Assembly (NCBI RefSeq): GCF_019703325.1
Contig: NZ_AP024820.1
Span: forward strand, 1 to 47,061
DNA from: Helicobacter sp. NHP19-012
GTDB taxonomy: Bacteria > Campylobacterota > Campylobacteria > Campylobacterales > Helicobacteraceae
DNA: 47,061 nt
Direction: 5' to 3'
Under the pieces are notes generated by a model that was not told where the DNA came from, ran no database searches, and was given only the letters and a program-made list of their open reading frames with translations. This document shows positions 10,162 through 19,148 of this stretch, in pieces. Both the position numbers and the translations under genes were made by a program. How positions within the stretch are numbered: position 1 is the first letter of the stretch; each line of letters starts with the position of its first letter.

Positions 10162-11905
10162 TTATTTGTGGTAGTCGCTTGTGATGCCGTGCTTAGTTTC
10201 AAACTCAATAATGGCATCGCTTAGTTTAGTGTTTTCATATTCAAGGTCATCGATTTTCTCTTGGGCTTGTCTTAGATTTTCTTGCGCATCGTCATATTGA
10301 CTTTTTAAAGCGTCATAGTCAGCTTGTGAAGGTTTGGGGGCATATCCTCTTGCTTTAGCACTTCTTGCATTTGTGGGGCTTGTTTAAGCTTGTTGATTTG
10401 TTCTTGCATGCTGGTAAGCTCATCGTTATGAGTTTTATTTAGATCAGTGATAGCCTTGCGGTGTTTCTCTTTTAAGTCCTTAATCACTTGCTCATGTCCA
10501 GCTTTTAAAGTGTTAAGGGCGGTGTTGTCGGTGATATATATACTTCTTTAGGCTTTCTCTTTTCAAGCTCTGTAATCCGCTTGGACAGCTTGCTATTTAT
10601 TGTTTGCAAGCCTTGGATAGTGTCCTTATATTCGTTTTCTATGCCTTCAAGCTCTTTCTTATAGCCTCTGCTTAGGTTATACTTTTCCTCTGCAAAATCA
10701 TTAACACGCTTTTCTAGAATTTGTTTATCAAACTTTAAAAGGTTCATGTTCGCAAGGGTAACACCATGATCGGTTTGCAAGTTTTTAAGCTCGGCACTTA
10801 ATTTGTCTTTTGCCTCTGTAAGCTCTATCTTTTCTTGTAAGCGTGCCTCTGCCAAATTTTCAAGCTCTGTAATGCGTGCTTTTAAGCTCTCAATACTAAG
10901 CCCCTCTTTCTTTAACTCACGCAAGGCTTTATAATCGGCAGCCTCAAATTCACTAAGATTGACTTCTTTTAAACCCTTATTGAGTTTAGCCCAAATCTTG
11001 CGTGCGCCCTCAATAAGGGTGTGGGTTTTCTTTCCTTTTGGCGCATTGTCTATGAGCTCTGCTAAAGCCTTTTCTGCCTCTAGCTTTTCTTGCTTAAGGG
11101 CATTGATTCTATCCACAATGATTTCAAGATCAGCCTTTGTTCTAGCGTCCATCTTTTCAATATAGCTAAGTCCTTTCAGGCTTTCATTCTTAATGAGATC
11201 GTCATCATTTAATTTTAAGAGATCAATAAGGCCATCATAAGTTCTTTGGATAATTTGGTGATTTCTATTTTTCTTGTCTTTCTCACTTTGATATTTATCC
11301 TTAAGCTCTTTGCGCTCGACTTTATTCTTTTCCATGAGCTTTGCATAGGCTCTAGGCTCAATGCGTTTCACACCGCTTTTGCGGTTATCCACGCCTCTTT
11401 GCATACCTAAGATTGTAGCCACTTCGCTTTGGATCTGTCTAAGGTGTCTAGGTCTTATAGTGCGAAAAACATTTTTGCCCGTATGTTCGTCAAGCATAAC
11501 AAACTCCATGTGCGCATGGTGATTGATAACGACATTGCCCTCTTCGTCTATATGCCCTTCATCTCTATGTATGGCGATTTGGTAGCATTGAAAGCCATAT
11601 TCTTTTTTGAAGTGCCTAGCAAGCCTTTCTAGGTCTTGCATGGTAGTCGTGGGCTTGATATTGACGACAGCACTCCAAAGGTTGCGTGTGGATTTAAAGG
11701 GCTGATTAAAGGCTTGCTTATATCGCTCTTTGGCTTTGGCTACAAGCTCATCTCTTAATGCTAAGGCATCATCACAATTCCTATTGCACTCACAGCCATA
11801 GCCTAGCTCTTTGGCTAGTAAATATGTAGGCGGTGTTGTTCGGTCATTGTGTTTTAACTGAATATTGTTTGTAGGCTTGAAATTGATTGACGCAATGTTA
11901 CCCAT
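10162..11905 (-). CDS. mobA: MobA-type plasmid relaxase with long coiled-coil tail (two frame breaks)
   Basis: Relaxases nick one strand at oriT and pilot it during conjugative transfer. The N-terminal domain (about residues 1-200) holds an HUH-type metal site: HRDEGH at 113-118 and NHHAHMEF at 128-135. Residues ~200-460 are heptad-rich coiled coil. The main frame ends at 10505. Removing one TA from the repeat near 10534-10542 continues it as TDNTALNTLKAGHEQVIKDL, through the ORF 10487-10305. One extra base in G5 10336-10340 continues it to KHGITSDYHK, stopping at 10162, so the full tail adds about 110 more coiled-coil residues. The relaxase domain itself is intact. It follows repA on the same strand with a structured element between them, the layout of a mobilisable Helicobacter plasmid. 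Confidence 0.85.
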
Positions 11906-11980
11906 TTAGCCCCTATGCCTCCTAATGCTTTTGGTCATATAGTTAGTCTAGCACAAATAAAATGCTAAGGCATTTTCTCT

Positions 11981-12130
11981 AAGCCCCCTGCAAGGGCAAA
12001 CTAGGCGGTGAGCTTGCGAACGAAACCCCCGTATGGGGGTCGCATAGTTTGCAAATTATGCAACACCCCTTACGGGGGTTCAGTCGCAAGCTCCTTTGCA
12101 TAATTTGCCACTCAATCGCCGTGGGGGCTT
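11981..12130. repeat. Structured 150-bp element, copy 1 (between repA and mobA)
   Basis: Outer arms AAGCCCCC (11981-11988) and GGGGGCTT (12123-12130) enclose GGCAAA/TTTGCC (11995/12104) and a perfect 10-bp pair GAGCTTGCGA/TCGCAAGCTC (12010/12084). Within these sit three hairpins: CCCCC-gtat-GGGGG (12026-12039), GCATA/TATGC (12042-12061) and CCCC-ttac-GGGG (12066-12077). The result is a nested stem with a three-hairpin head, like a cloverleaf. A related copy is at 27882-28032 and a divergent one at 15696-15868, each 3' of a repA. Possible roles are oriT, a single-strand origin, or a structured RNA/terminator; position next to mobA favours a transfer or replication origin. Confidence 0.75.
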
Positions 12131-12161
12131 AAAATGCAAATGATAATGGGGCAAAAACCTC

Positions 12162-13625
12162 TCACTCTTTATACTTCTTAAACCAGCTTTTAAAGTGTTT
12201 GACATTATCCAAGATAAAGGGATTTAAAGTCTTACGGGGTTTGTCTATGTCTTTAATGTCTACTCTAACTTTGCCATTCTCTATGTGTGCAATGTCTGTG
12301 ATCTTAAGACTAGCAGAGATGCCATTGTTGTTCATGTAAAGATTGCGCCCAATGTATTCTGTCAAATCGTTGTTAGAGCTTGTGGCTTGGGGTTGCTTAG
12401 GGGTGTGTAGCTGCTGTGCTTGCGATTCCACAATTTGGTAGCCTCCCTTTGTCATAGCTGTTAAGAAAGTTTCTTTGTTAGCCAACACAGCACTCTTTGC
12501 TTGAAACTCTTTGCCCTCTCTGTAGTATTTCACTAAGATTTCATAGCCATCCTTGGCAGGCTGTATGCCATCAACCACAAGAACGACACTAGGGTCTTGG
12601 GGTTTGTAAAAAGCCATATCTATGACTTCTTGCATGTCTTTGTCTAGTTTGGTTTGTTTTGCTTGCTCCATAGAGTGTTTGAGCTGTTTCACTGCCTTTT
12701 CACTTCTAATTTTCCATGCAATGGTTCTTATATCTCTTTTAGCTTGTTCTCTGTCCTTGCTGGTCTTGGTGATGGGCTCAAAGTAGAATTGGATATGGGT
12801 GATGCGGTTACCCATGCCTTTGGTCTTTATCTTTTTATAGCAAAGGTTCTCAAAGTGTGGGAGCTTTTGGAGCTCTTGGGCAGCTGGTTTGAGAATTTGC
12901 ATTTCGAGTTCGCCTATTGTGTAACTACTAGAAATCCCCATTAACTCTCTAAACTTACCCCACTCCATTTTAGGGGGTACGCCTGTACTTTTCCATTGCT
13001 TGAGAAGTCTATAAAGGGTCTTAGCGTATTTACCGCTGATATTTTGAAACTCCAAGAGCTCAAAGTAGGTGAAGTTGCCATGGAGGTAGTTAAGCAAGTA
13101 GCCAAAGTAAGGTGTATTCACTTGGATTTCCATGCTCTTAACTTGGGTTTTTTTGGTGTCGTGGTAGTTGATCCGCAACTTTCTAAAGAGCATAATGTTC
13201 TCTTTAGCATAAGGATAGAGTGCCCAAAAGCTAGCAGCTTTAATGTTTTTCCAAAATTTTTCAACGATCTTAGAGAGGTTTTCAAGGCTGACTTTGGTCT
13301 TAATCCCTATCATCGCTCTAATGTCTTCTGCTTCAAATACTAGGGTCTCATCCTCTTTGTCTTTGAGTTTGTTGAAGATGGCAAAGAGCAAATTGGCTTC
13401 TAATGCCCCTAAATTGCCTAGAGAAACGGAATTAACATCGTTGTGAAAGGTTACGTACTTTTCAGCGATCTCTGTGGGGATTGTGGGGGTATTTTGTGTG
13501 ATGACTTCGGCTGTTATGGGTTGGTCTTGTGCTGTGGGTTGGTCTTGTGGGGGGTTTCTGTAATGGTGGGTGGGGTTATTGGTTTGTGGGGTTGAAGGTT
13601 CAACAGCATTTAGCAGACTTGACAT
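12162..13625 (-). CDS. repA: RepA plasmid replication initiator (Rep_3 family), copy 1
   Basis: Intact 487-residue initiator. After a Pro/Gln-rich N-terminus (~1-50) comes the first winged-helix domain (YVTFHNDVNSVSLGNLGAL, residues ~52-160), then the second (VKSMEIQVNTPYFGYLLNYL to GKFRELMGISSSYTIGELE), which binds iterons in this family. The C-terminal ~170 residues are a variable helical extension also seen in other Helicobacter RepA. It shares the N-FHND.. and ..SGKYAKTLYRLL.. blocks with the loci at 28570-30675 and 44477-46922. I see no clear iterons in the 120 bp upstream, unlike those two copies, so this gene may have been separated from its origin. Confidence 0.88.
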   Translation of the reverse strand: MSSLLNAVEPSTPQTNNPTHHYRNPPQDQPTAQDQPITAEVITQNTPTIPTEIAEKYVTFHNDVNSVSLGNLGALEANLLFAIFNKLKDKEDETLVFEAEDIRAMIGIKTKVSLENLSKIVEKFWKNIKAASFWALYPYAKENIMLFRKLRINYHDTKKTQVKSMEIQVNTPYFGYLLNYLHGNFTYFELLEFQNISGKYAKTLYRLLKQWKSTGVPPKMEWGKFRELMGISSSYTIGELEMQILKPAAQELQKLPHFENLCYKKIKTKGMGNRITHIQFYFEPITKTSKDREQAKRDIRTIAWKIRSEKAVKQLKHSMEQAKQTKLDKDMQEVIDMAFYKPQDPSVVLVVDGIQPAKDGYEILVKYYREGKEFQAKSAVLANKETFLTAMTKGGYQIVESQAQQLHTPKQPQATSSNNDLTEYIGRNLYMNNNGISASLKITDIAHIENGKVRVDIKDIDKPRKTLNPFILDNVKHFKSWFKKYKE

Positions 13626-13747
13626 TTTAACATAAAAATGCTAGAGTACTTGTCATTTCTAGGCGGGCCTTCTCCGCCACTTCAGCACCGTGACTAACAC
13701 CGTAATTGGGGCTTTTCAGTGTTTTTGAGTTAGAACAACCGCCATTG
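13626..13747. other. Gap with a short open-frame remnant
   Basis: On the minus strand a short frame reads YGVSHGAEVAEKARLEMTST and ends at a stop just before repA. It has no start of its own and may be a gene tail or a frameshifted extension of the Abi-like gene. No iterons are seen. Confidence 0.3.
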
Positions 13748-14479
13748 CTAGGTGAATCTTTTTCCACCATTTGCATAACTCACAAGCTCAGGTGCAAAAC
13801 TCCCTAACAAATCCTCTAAAAATAACGCGATCTTATCAGGTTGTAAGGCGATATACAGCTCTTGGGGTTTTAAGGTTTGTTTGGCTGGGGTAGGGTAGGC
13901 TGTGTGTTTGTCCTCTAGGATTTTGGCATTGAGTCTAGGGTCGCCCTTGGGGGTGTATTTGTAAAGGTTTTCAAAGTGAAACGCCCGATTTCTTAGCGTG
14001 CGTAAGAGTTGCAAAAGCAAGTCCGCTTTTTCATGGCGTTTGAGATGGGCGTTTTTGCGGTGTGCCAAATTTGTTTTAGTGCCAAAACGGTTTCTGTTCT
14101 TGTGGAAGTACCTCTTAAAATCTAGGTGGTCTAAAAAATCTAAAGCAAACACCTTGTCGTAGATTTTAAAATGCTCCACCACTTTAAGCCAAAAACCCAT
14201 GCTCTGTTTGGAGATCAAGCCATCTTGGTGTGCCAAATCGCCATTGATTTGGATGCTTTTGGGCAAATGTTGCCACCACGCCCCCACTTGTTCTAATAGC
14301 ACCGAGTCTATTTGGTTGCGGATCACCACTTCTAAAATGCCGATTTTGTGGCTTATGCGCCCAATGAGCGCAAAGTTAGCCTCATGTTCTGCTAGGTTGG
14401 CATACCCATCTAGTCGTTTGGCTGAAAACAGATTTTCTTGGGTGTTTTATGTCATCTCCAAATTTAATTCTTTAGCCAT
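13748..14479 (-). pseudogene. Abi-like (AbiD/AbiF family) protein with an early in-frame stop
   Basis: From the ATG at 14479 (AAGGAG 5 nt upstream, -10 at 14510-14515) the frame reads MAKELNLEMT, then TAA at 14449-14447, then continues in the same frame as NTQENLFSAKRLDGYANLAE to 13748, 244 codons in all. The features recall Abi_2 abortive-infection proteins: an N-terminal SAKRLDGY segment, a central paired-helix region and LLRTLRNRAFHFENLY, the R-N-x-x-x-H pattern characteristic of that family. Such proteins abort phage growth; the mechanism is poorly defined. Either the stop is a real nonsense mutation or translation starts downstream, for example GTG/ATG near 14329, which would lose 50 residues. 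Family assignment is moderate. Confidence 0.6.
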
Positions 14480-14509
14480 ATCAGCTCCTTGTGTTTTTAA
14501 TGGTCTGTG

Positions 14510-14515
14510 ATTATA
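14510..14515 (-). promoter_or_regulatory. -10 box (TATAAT) for the Abi-like gene
   Basis: A perfect TATAAT on the minus strand lies 31 nt upstream of the ATG at 14479, with AAGGAG at the proper distance from the ATG. Confidence 0.55.
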
Positions 14516-14668
14516 TCATACAATCTATTTCTTAACTACAACAAAATTAAAATAACCAACCACAAATAAAAATAATTATATAAATATATAATATGAAAAT
14601 ATTTCTATTTTGATATGTTCTAAACAAAATTTTTAAATAACTTAAGAAAACTTTAAAAAATTATGTAG

Positions 14669-14674
14669 TATATT
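14669..14674 (+). promoter_or_regulatory. Possible -10 box for the multi-HTH gene
   Basis: TATATT in an AT-rich stretch about 49 nt upstream of the ATG at 14723. Confidence 0.35.
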
Positions 14675-14689
14675 CTAATCACAAAATAT

Positions 14690-14708
14690 ATCAATTTAGT
14701 CAATTGAT
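14690..14708. promoter_or_regulatory. Palindrome, candidate operator of the multi-HTH gene
   Basis: ATCAATT-TAGTC-AATTGAT is a perfect 7-bp inverted repeat with a 5-nt spacer. It lies between the possible -10 and the start codon of a gene encoding several HTH modules, where an autoregulatory operator would be expected. Confidence 0.45.
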
Positions 14709-14722
14709 AGAAGGGAAAATGT

Positions 14723-15552
14723 ATGGAATTGAAAAGAAATCAAAAAAATAATTATCATAATAATCATTATAATAATAACGACAACAACCCGTCTATGATA
14801 AACGTTTATTAGACACTAGCCATGCTGCTGATTTTTTGGGGGTAAATATAAGCACTATGATTGGTTGGCGTAAGGAAAAAAAAGGTCCTGCTTTTCTTTT
14901 ACTGGGTGGTAAGGGCAAAGGTAATAGAAAATACCTTTACCCCATGTACAAGCTCGAAGAATTTAAAAGAGACAATCCACAGCTCTGTATCAATAGATTT
15001 GATAAAGATAAATATTACACTTTGGATGATCTATCTACTAGAAATGCAAATTCTCGTCCTGGCAAATTCGGCAAAGTCAATCGTAGTACGATGTTGAAAT
15101 CGCTAACTTCAGAACCACAGTGGGCTAATGTTAAAAAACTTGAAGGATCTAGACATTATTTTGAAAAAGAATCATTAAGAAGATGCCTCTTGGAAAAAGG
15201 CATTGATGATGATAAAATATCTCACTATCTCAGTGTAAAAGAAGCTGCATTAGAGCTAGATGTCAGTGTAGGGCAGTTACATGCTTGGCGTAGAGATGGA
15301 ACTGGGCCTACATACATTAACTTCGGCACAGTCTATTTATATCCTTTAGAGTTGCTAAAGCAATATACCGTAGAGCATGAGCCAATAAAAGGTGGTTTTG
15401 GAGAACACGGATGTGCTAGAGAGCTAAAAGTCAGTATAGATACACTTAGACAATGGAGAAAAGAAGGCAAGGGACCGAGATGGTGTGAGATAGATGGAGA
15501 AATCTATTACACAGAAGACGAAGTCAAACGATTTAAAAATCGCCAAAAATAG
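14723..15552 (+). CDS. Protein with three to four tandem MerR/excisionase-like HTH modules (possible frameshift)
   Basis: The large frame (14836-15552, 238 residues) contains three copies of one pattern: an HTH beginning like LLDTSHAADFLGVNISTMIG or YLSVKEAALELDVSVGQLHA or GCARELKVSIDTL, then W-R-(K/R)-(E/D)-G-x-G-P, a short beta wing and a Y-x-x-(D/E)-L/V helix. Approximate positions are 14805-14970, 15225-15365 and 15401-15540; 15012-15200 may be a fourth, degenerate module. The first HTH starts upstream of any good start codon. An ATG at 14723 (AAGGG upstream) gives an Asn/His-rich leader that joins the main frame if AAA at 14800-14802 gains one base. Excisionase-type HTHs are usually single small proteins, so tandem fusion is unusual. 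The gene is more AT-rich than its neighbours, suggesting separate origin. DNA binding is likely; its targets are unknown. Confidence 0.7.
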
Positions 15553-15941
15553 GCAAATTATCCGTAATTTTATCTGGCTGAATCTGACTGGAAAGGTGGG
15601 AGTTCATAAGCTCGCTTTGTAATTTTTGTCATTCAGTCGCCGTAGGGGCTAAAACTTTTTCAAAAGCTTCTCGTATTTGGCAATAAATTTTCTCATAGCC
15701 TCGCAGGGCAAACTTTACCCGATAAAGGCGTTAGCCGTGCCCCGTGTGGGCTTATTGAGTAAGTTTGCTTATTGAGTAAGTTTGCAAATTAACCTAGTAA
15801 TTTTTATTTCACAAACCGCCACACGGGCTATTACTAGGTAGTTTGCCACTCAAACGCCGTGGGGGCTTAAAAGATATTTACTAGGTGTAGTGGAGGTTCT
15901 CACTACACAAGGGTGAGCAGTGTAAAGTAGCTATGAGCTAT
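15553..15941. repeat. Structured element, divergent copy 3 (3' of the broken repA)
   Basis: The core spans 15696-15868. It keeps GGCAAACT/AGTTTGCC (15707/15840) and the AGTTTGCCACTC...GCCGTGGGGGCTT end of the other copies. The interior differs: CCTAGTAA/TTACTAGG (15793/15831), CCCGTGTGG/CCACACGGG (15741/15819) and a 17-bp unit repeated in tandem at 15751-15767 and 15768-15784. Another partial element end lies at 15622-15660. No gene is seen here. Confidence 0.6.
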
Positions 15942-17338
15942 TTAGGCAGTAGCCTCTTGGCTATATTTCTCTATCCACTTCTGCAACTCTTGCATACTCT
16001 CAAACACATACACAAAATAATCAGGAGCATCACATTTGGGCACAGATTTTTTAAAGTAGTCTATGTAGATTTTTTCTTGGTAAAGCTTGGCGTTTTCTAA
16101 ATCTTTTGGGCTAGGCTCAATGAGTTTAAATAAGGCTCCCACTCTTTTAGTGTTAGGGCTTTTGATGTAAGTGATTAATTGTGCGGTGTTGAAAGTGTGG
16201 GTTGTGCCTTTTTTGCCTTTGCCTTTTGGTGTGATTGCACCTATGGTGTGTGGGGGTTTAGCATTATTGCCAAAGTTTTCTAAAAAGTCTTGTGGGTTTG
16301 AAAACACATGTGTAAAGTATTCTTGTCCATCTTTTTTAAATTTTTCAATGTAGGTTTTATGTTCTTGTGCTCTGTAAAAGTCTTTCTCCGTGCCACCAAT
16401 AATCTCAAATAGGGCAATCACTTCTGTATTAGTCTTGGACAAAATGGTATCCACTAACTTGACTTCTGTAAAGTTGTGCTGTGGTGTCTTGTTCTCAAAA
16501 AATGGAGCGAGCATGCCATGGGCACTTTGGATTTGGGCTTTTTGTGTGGCATTGATGGTGGGGGGTTGTTGGGGTGTGTTTGCTTTAGGTGGCTGTTGTT
16601 TGGCTTGTTGTTCGACTTTAAGAGCGGCGAGCTTTAATGTGGTATCTGAGTCTAACCCCCTTTGAAAATCTTTTAAAAACTGATCTATGTTCTCAAACAC
16701 ATACACAAACCTTCCTTCTCGTTCTTTTGTAGCTTTGAAGTATTGCCATTTGTCATTACCCTATAGAGCAATGTGCCCTGCCATCTCAAAATCTCTTTTT
16801 TCATTGCCTAAAATCTCAAATTGCCCCGCTATCCATTCTCTAGTTTTGGCTGGGTAGATGTCTACGAGTCGCACTGCCTTGAATAAATGTTCTGGGTTAT
16901 CTACCCGAAGCTTGCCTTGTGTGTTGATTAAACCCTTCAAGGTCTTAACATCCTCTTTACTAAAGTGGCGGTGGTAGGCTTTATTCTCTTTATGGTCTTG
17001 TATAAGGGCATCTAACACTGCGCTTTTAGAATCTCTAGCTTTTAGAGCATTTTTGCGTGCCTCTTGCTCAGCGATAGTCTTAGGATTAGGGGCGACTTCA
17101 AAGACAATGCCTGTAACTTTACCCCCTCGTCCTGTTCTAATTTTTCTGTAGTGAATGGCACTATAAATGCGTTGATCTAGCAACTGCATTTTTTCAGCGT
17201 GTTCTTTGATCTCGTCTTGGGTGTAGGCGAGTTCTTTGCAAGCGGGGGTAAGCACATTATTATTAACCTCAAACATTCTTTCTACAAATTCTCTTAATGC
17301 TTTTAGCGCAAAAAAATCAAAAACGCCTATAAACACTA
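15942..17338 (-). pseudogene. repA pseudogene (5' truncated, amber stop)
   Basis: Two open pieces (17336-16761 and 16706-15942) are in the same frame, separated by TAG at 16763-16761. The text runs MAGHIAL-stop-GNDKWQYF, against an uninterrupted MAGHVALNDNHKWQYF in the repA at 28570. The first piece matches the second winged-helix and following region of that repA (NNNVLTPACKELAYTQDEIK, FSKEDVKTLKGLIN). The N-terminal ~370 residues are missing: homology ends exactly where copy B of the two-hairpin repeat begins (17339). The 3' ~610 bp are nearly identical to the repA at 44477-46922. It is non-functional as an initiator. Confidence 0.88.
15957..16566. repeat. Near-identical 610-bp duplication, copy 1
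   Basis: This block matches 44492-45102. The only difference I saw in the stretches I compared is T6 at 16332-16337 against T7 at 44867-44873. Flanks diverge abruptly at both ends. It encodes the C-terminal region of two RepA genes, indicating recent duplication or gene conversion. Confidence 0.85.
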
Positions 17339-17670
17339 AAGGTAAGCCAAGCTAATGCTTGGGCATCTATGCTCTTGGGGGCAAGCCCCCAAACCCCCAA
17401 GAGAGAGTTTTGAAGTGAGGATTGGAGTTTTGGTTTTGAAGTATCTATGACTACTGGGTAATCGTGTTTTTCGTATTTTTTGGGAGAGAGTTGAAAAAAC
17501 AACCAAACAGAGCAATCATGTCTTTGAAAAGTAAGAAAACGCAAAGTGATAAAACAAAATATAGTGTTTAAAGCGCTTTTAAAAGGTCGTAGAGCGAAAA
17601 GTTAGTGGAGAGTATCGAATATGGTTTAGGGTTGAAAGCAGTTGTGGAAGATGTGTGGAGGGCTTTTAAA
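17339..17670 (+). repeat. Two-hairpin dispersed repeat, copy B
   Basis: It starts GGTAAGCCAAGC and carries a first small hairpin (GCCAAGC/GCTTGG) and a second strong one, CTCTTGGGGG...CCCCCAAGAG at 17372-17403. A ~250-bp tail follows (AATCATGT, AACCAAACAGAGCAATCATG, GTTTAAA.CGCTTTTAAA, TAGAGCGAAA.GTTAG) that is shared with copies C and D. It abuts the truncated end of the repA pseudogene. Confidence 0.8.
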
Positions 17671-18095
17671 GCAAATATCAATGTCTTATTCGAACTACTT
17701 TGTACAAAAGCCTTTAATGAGAACGCGTTAGAGGAGGGGATTATTTGTGAATTACATCAACCACTTGCCAAGGATAGATGGATTTCCTATCAAAACTTTA
17801 AATTAAATCACGCTTTGGACTTTTCAGGGAAAACAATATTTTTAACATTTCAACTTTGGTCCAGTAATTTTTCACAGCGTTCTTAAATTTCACATTATGA
17901 GGGACTCAGAAACAATATCAATAGGGTTCGTTACGATACTAAATCGTGTATTTTTGTAACTGTTCTAACCTGACTTTGCAATACTCTAAAAATCTTTTAC
18001 CAAACCATTAACCTTTTCAACTAAAGTTCCCTTGTCCTAAACGGGCTTGATGTGTTTGGCATTGAGATTAGACAAACAAATTTGAAGGAGAGATC
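17671..18095. other. Intergenic upstream of adhP
   Basis: A plus-strand frame runs through the repeat tail to 17886 but resembles no family and is probably incidental or a gene remnant (it contains EEGIICELHQPLAKDRW). The final 15 nt contain GAAGGAGAG, the adhP ribosome binding site. No convincing -10/-35 pair was identified. Confidence 0.35.
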
Positions 18096-19137
18096 ATGGC
18101 TAAGAAAATGAAGGCGGCTGTAGCTAGAGAGTTTGGGAGTCCGCTCTCCGTGGAAGAAGTGGATGTTCCTAAAGTGCATGAAGGGGAGGTGCTGGTTAAA
18201 ATTGAAGCATGTGGGGTGTGCCACACGGATTTGCATGCTGTAGAGGGCGATTGGCCTGTTAAACCTAAGCTCCCCTTGATTCCCGGACATGAGGGTGTAG
18301 GATATGTAGTAGAAGTAGGCAAGGGTGTTAAGCATATCAAGGAAGGTGATGCCGTAGGGATTCCTTGGCTTTATAGTGCATGTGGGCACTGCGATCACTG
18401 CATGGCTGGTTGGGAAACACTCTGTGAGCATCAAGAAAATGGAGGTTATTCTGTCAATGGTGGGTATGCCGAATATGCGCTAGCCGATGCCAATTATGTC
18501 GGCGTGCTTAAAAAAGATACAAACTTCTTAAACATTGCACCTATTCTCTGTGCGGGCGTTACGGTGTATAAGGGGCTTAAAATGACAGAAGCCAAGCCCG
18601 GACAATGGGTTACCATCTCTGGCATTGGTGGGCTAGGGCATTTAGCCGTGCAGTATGCGAAGGCGATGGGTTTGAATGTAGCCGCGGTGGATGTATCGGA
18701 GGATAAATTAAAGTTAGCTAAACATTATGGTGCGAGTGTGGTGGCTAACGCAAAAGAGTTGGGCGAACAAGGCACGATTGATAAAATTGTGAAAGAAACC
18801 GATGGGGGGACACACGGGGTTTTGGTCACTGCTGTGCACCCGGTTGCATTTAAACAAGCGTTGGGGTTTGTGCGCCGAGGCGGAACTGTGGCGATGAATG
18901 GCTTGCCCCCAGGGGAATTTCCGGTCAATATCTTCAACCTGATCTTAAACGGGGTCACCTTGCGCGGGTCGATTGTGGGCACGCGCCTAGATTTGCAAGA
19001 GGCGATCAATTTTGCTGAGGATCAAAAGGTTAAAGCCCATGTTGCGCCCGGCTAAGTTGGAGGACATCAACGCTATCTTTGAACAGATGAAAAAGGGAGC
19101 GATTGATGGGCGCATGGTGCTTGATTTTAGTCATTGA
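18096..19137 (+). CDS. adhP: NAD-dependent zinc alcohol dehydrogenase (one frameshift near the 3' end)
   Basis: Medium-chain zinc alcohol dehydrogenase interconverting alcohols and aldehydes with NAD(H). Visible are the catalytic zinc ligands in GVCHTD and PGHEGVG, the structural-zinc cysteines [15 protein letters not shown] and the nucleotide-binding [16 protein letters not shown] with a downstream Asp (AAVDVS). The sequence style is that of AdhP. The frame stops after KAHVAP-G at 19055. Removing one G from GG 19050-19051 continues it as [20 protein letters not shown] and RMVLDFSH with a stop at 19137, the normal family end at about 347 residues. A single-base insertion or sequencing error is likely. 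GAAGGAGAG supports the ATG at 18096. It is the first gene of a three-gene operon. Confidence 0.9.
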
Positions 19138-19148
19138 AAGGGGGACGC

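Noticed and set aside
17605..17886. 93-aa plus-strand ORF
   Set aside because: Lies in the repeat tail; part of it aligns with non-coding copy D, and no family is recognised.
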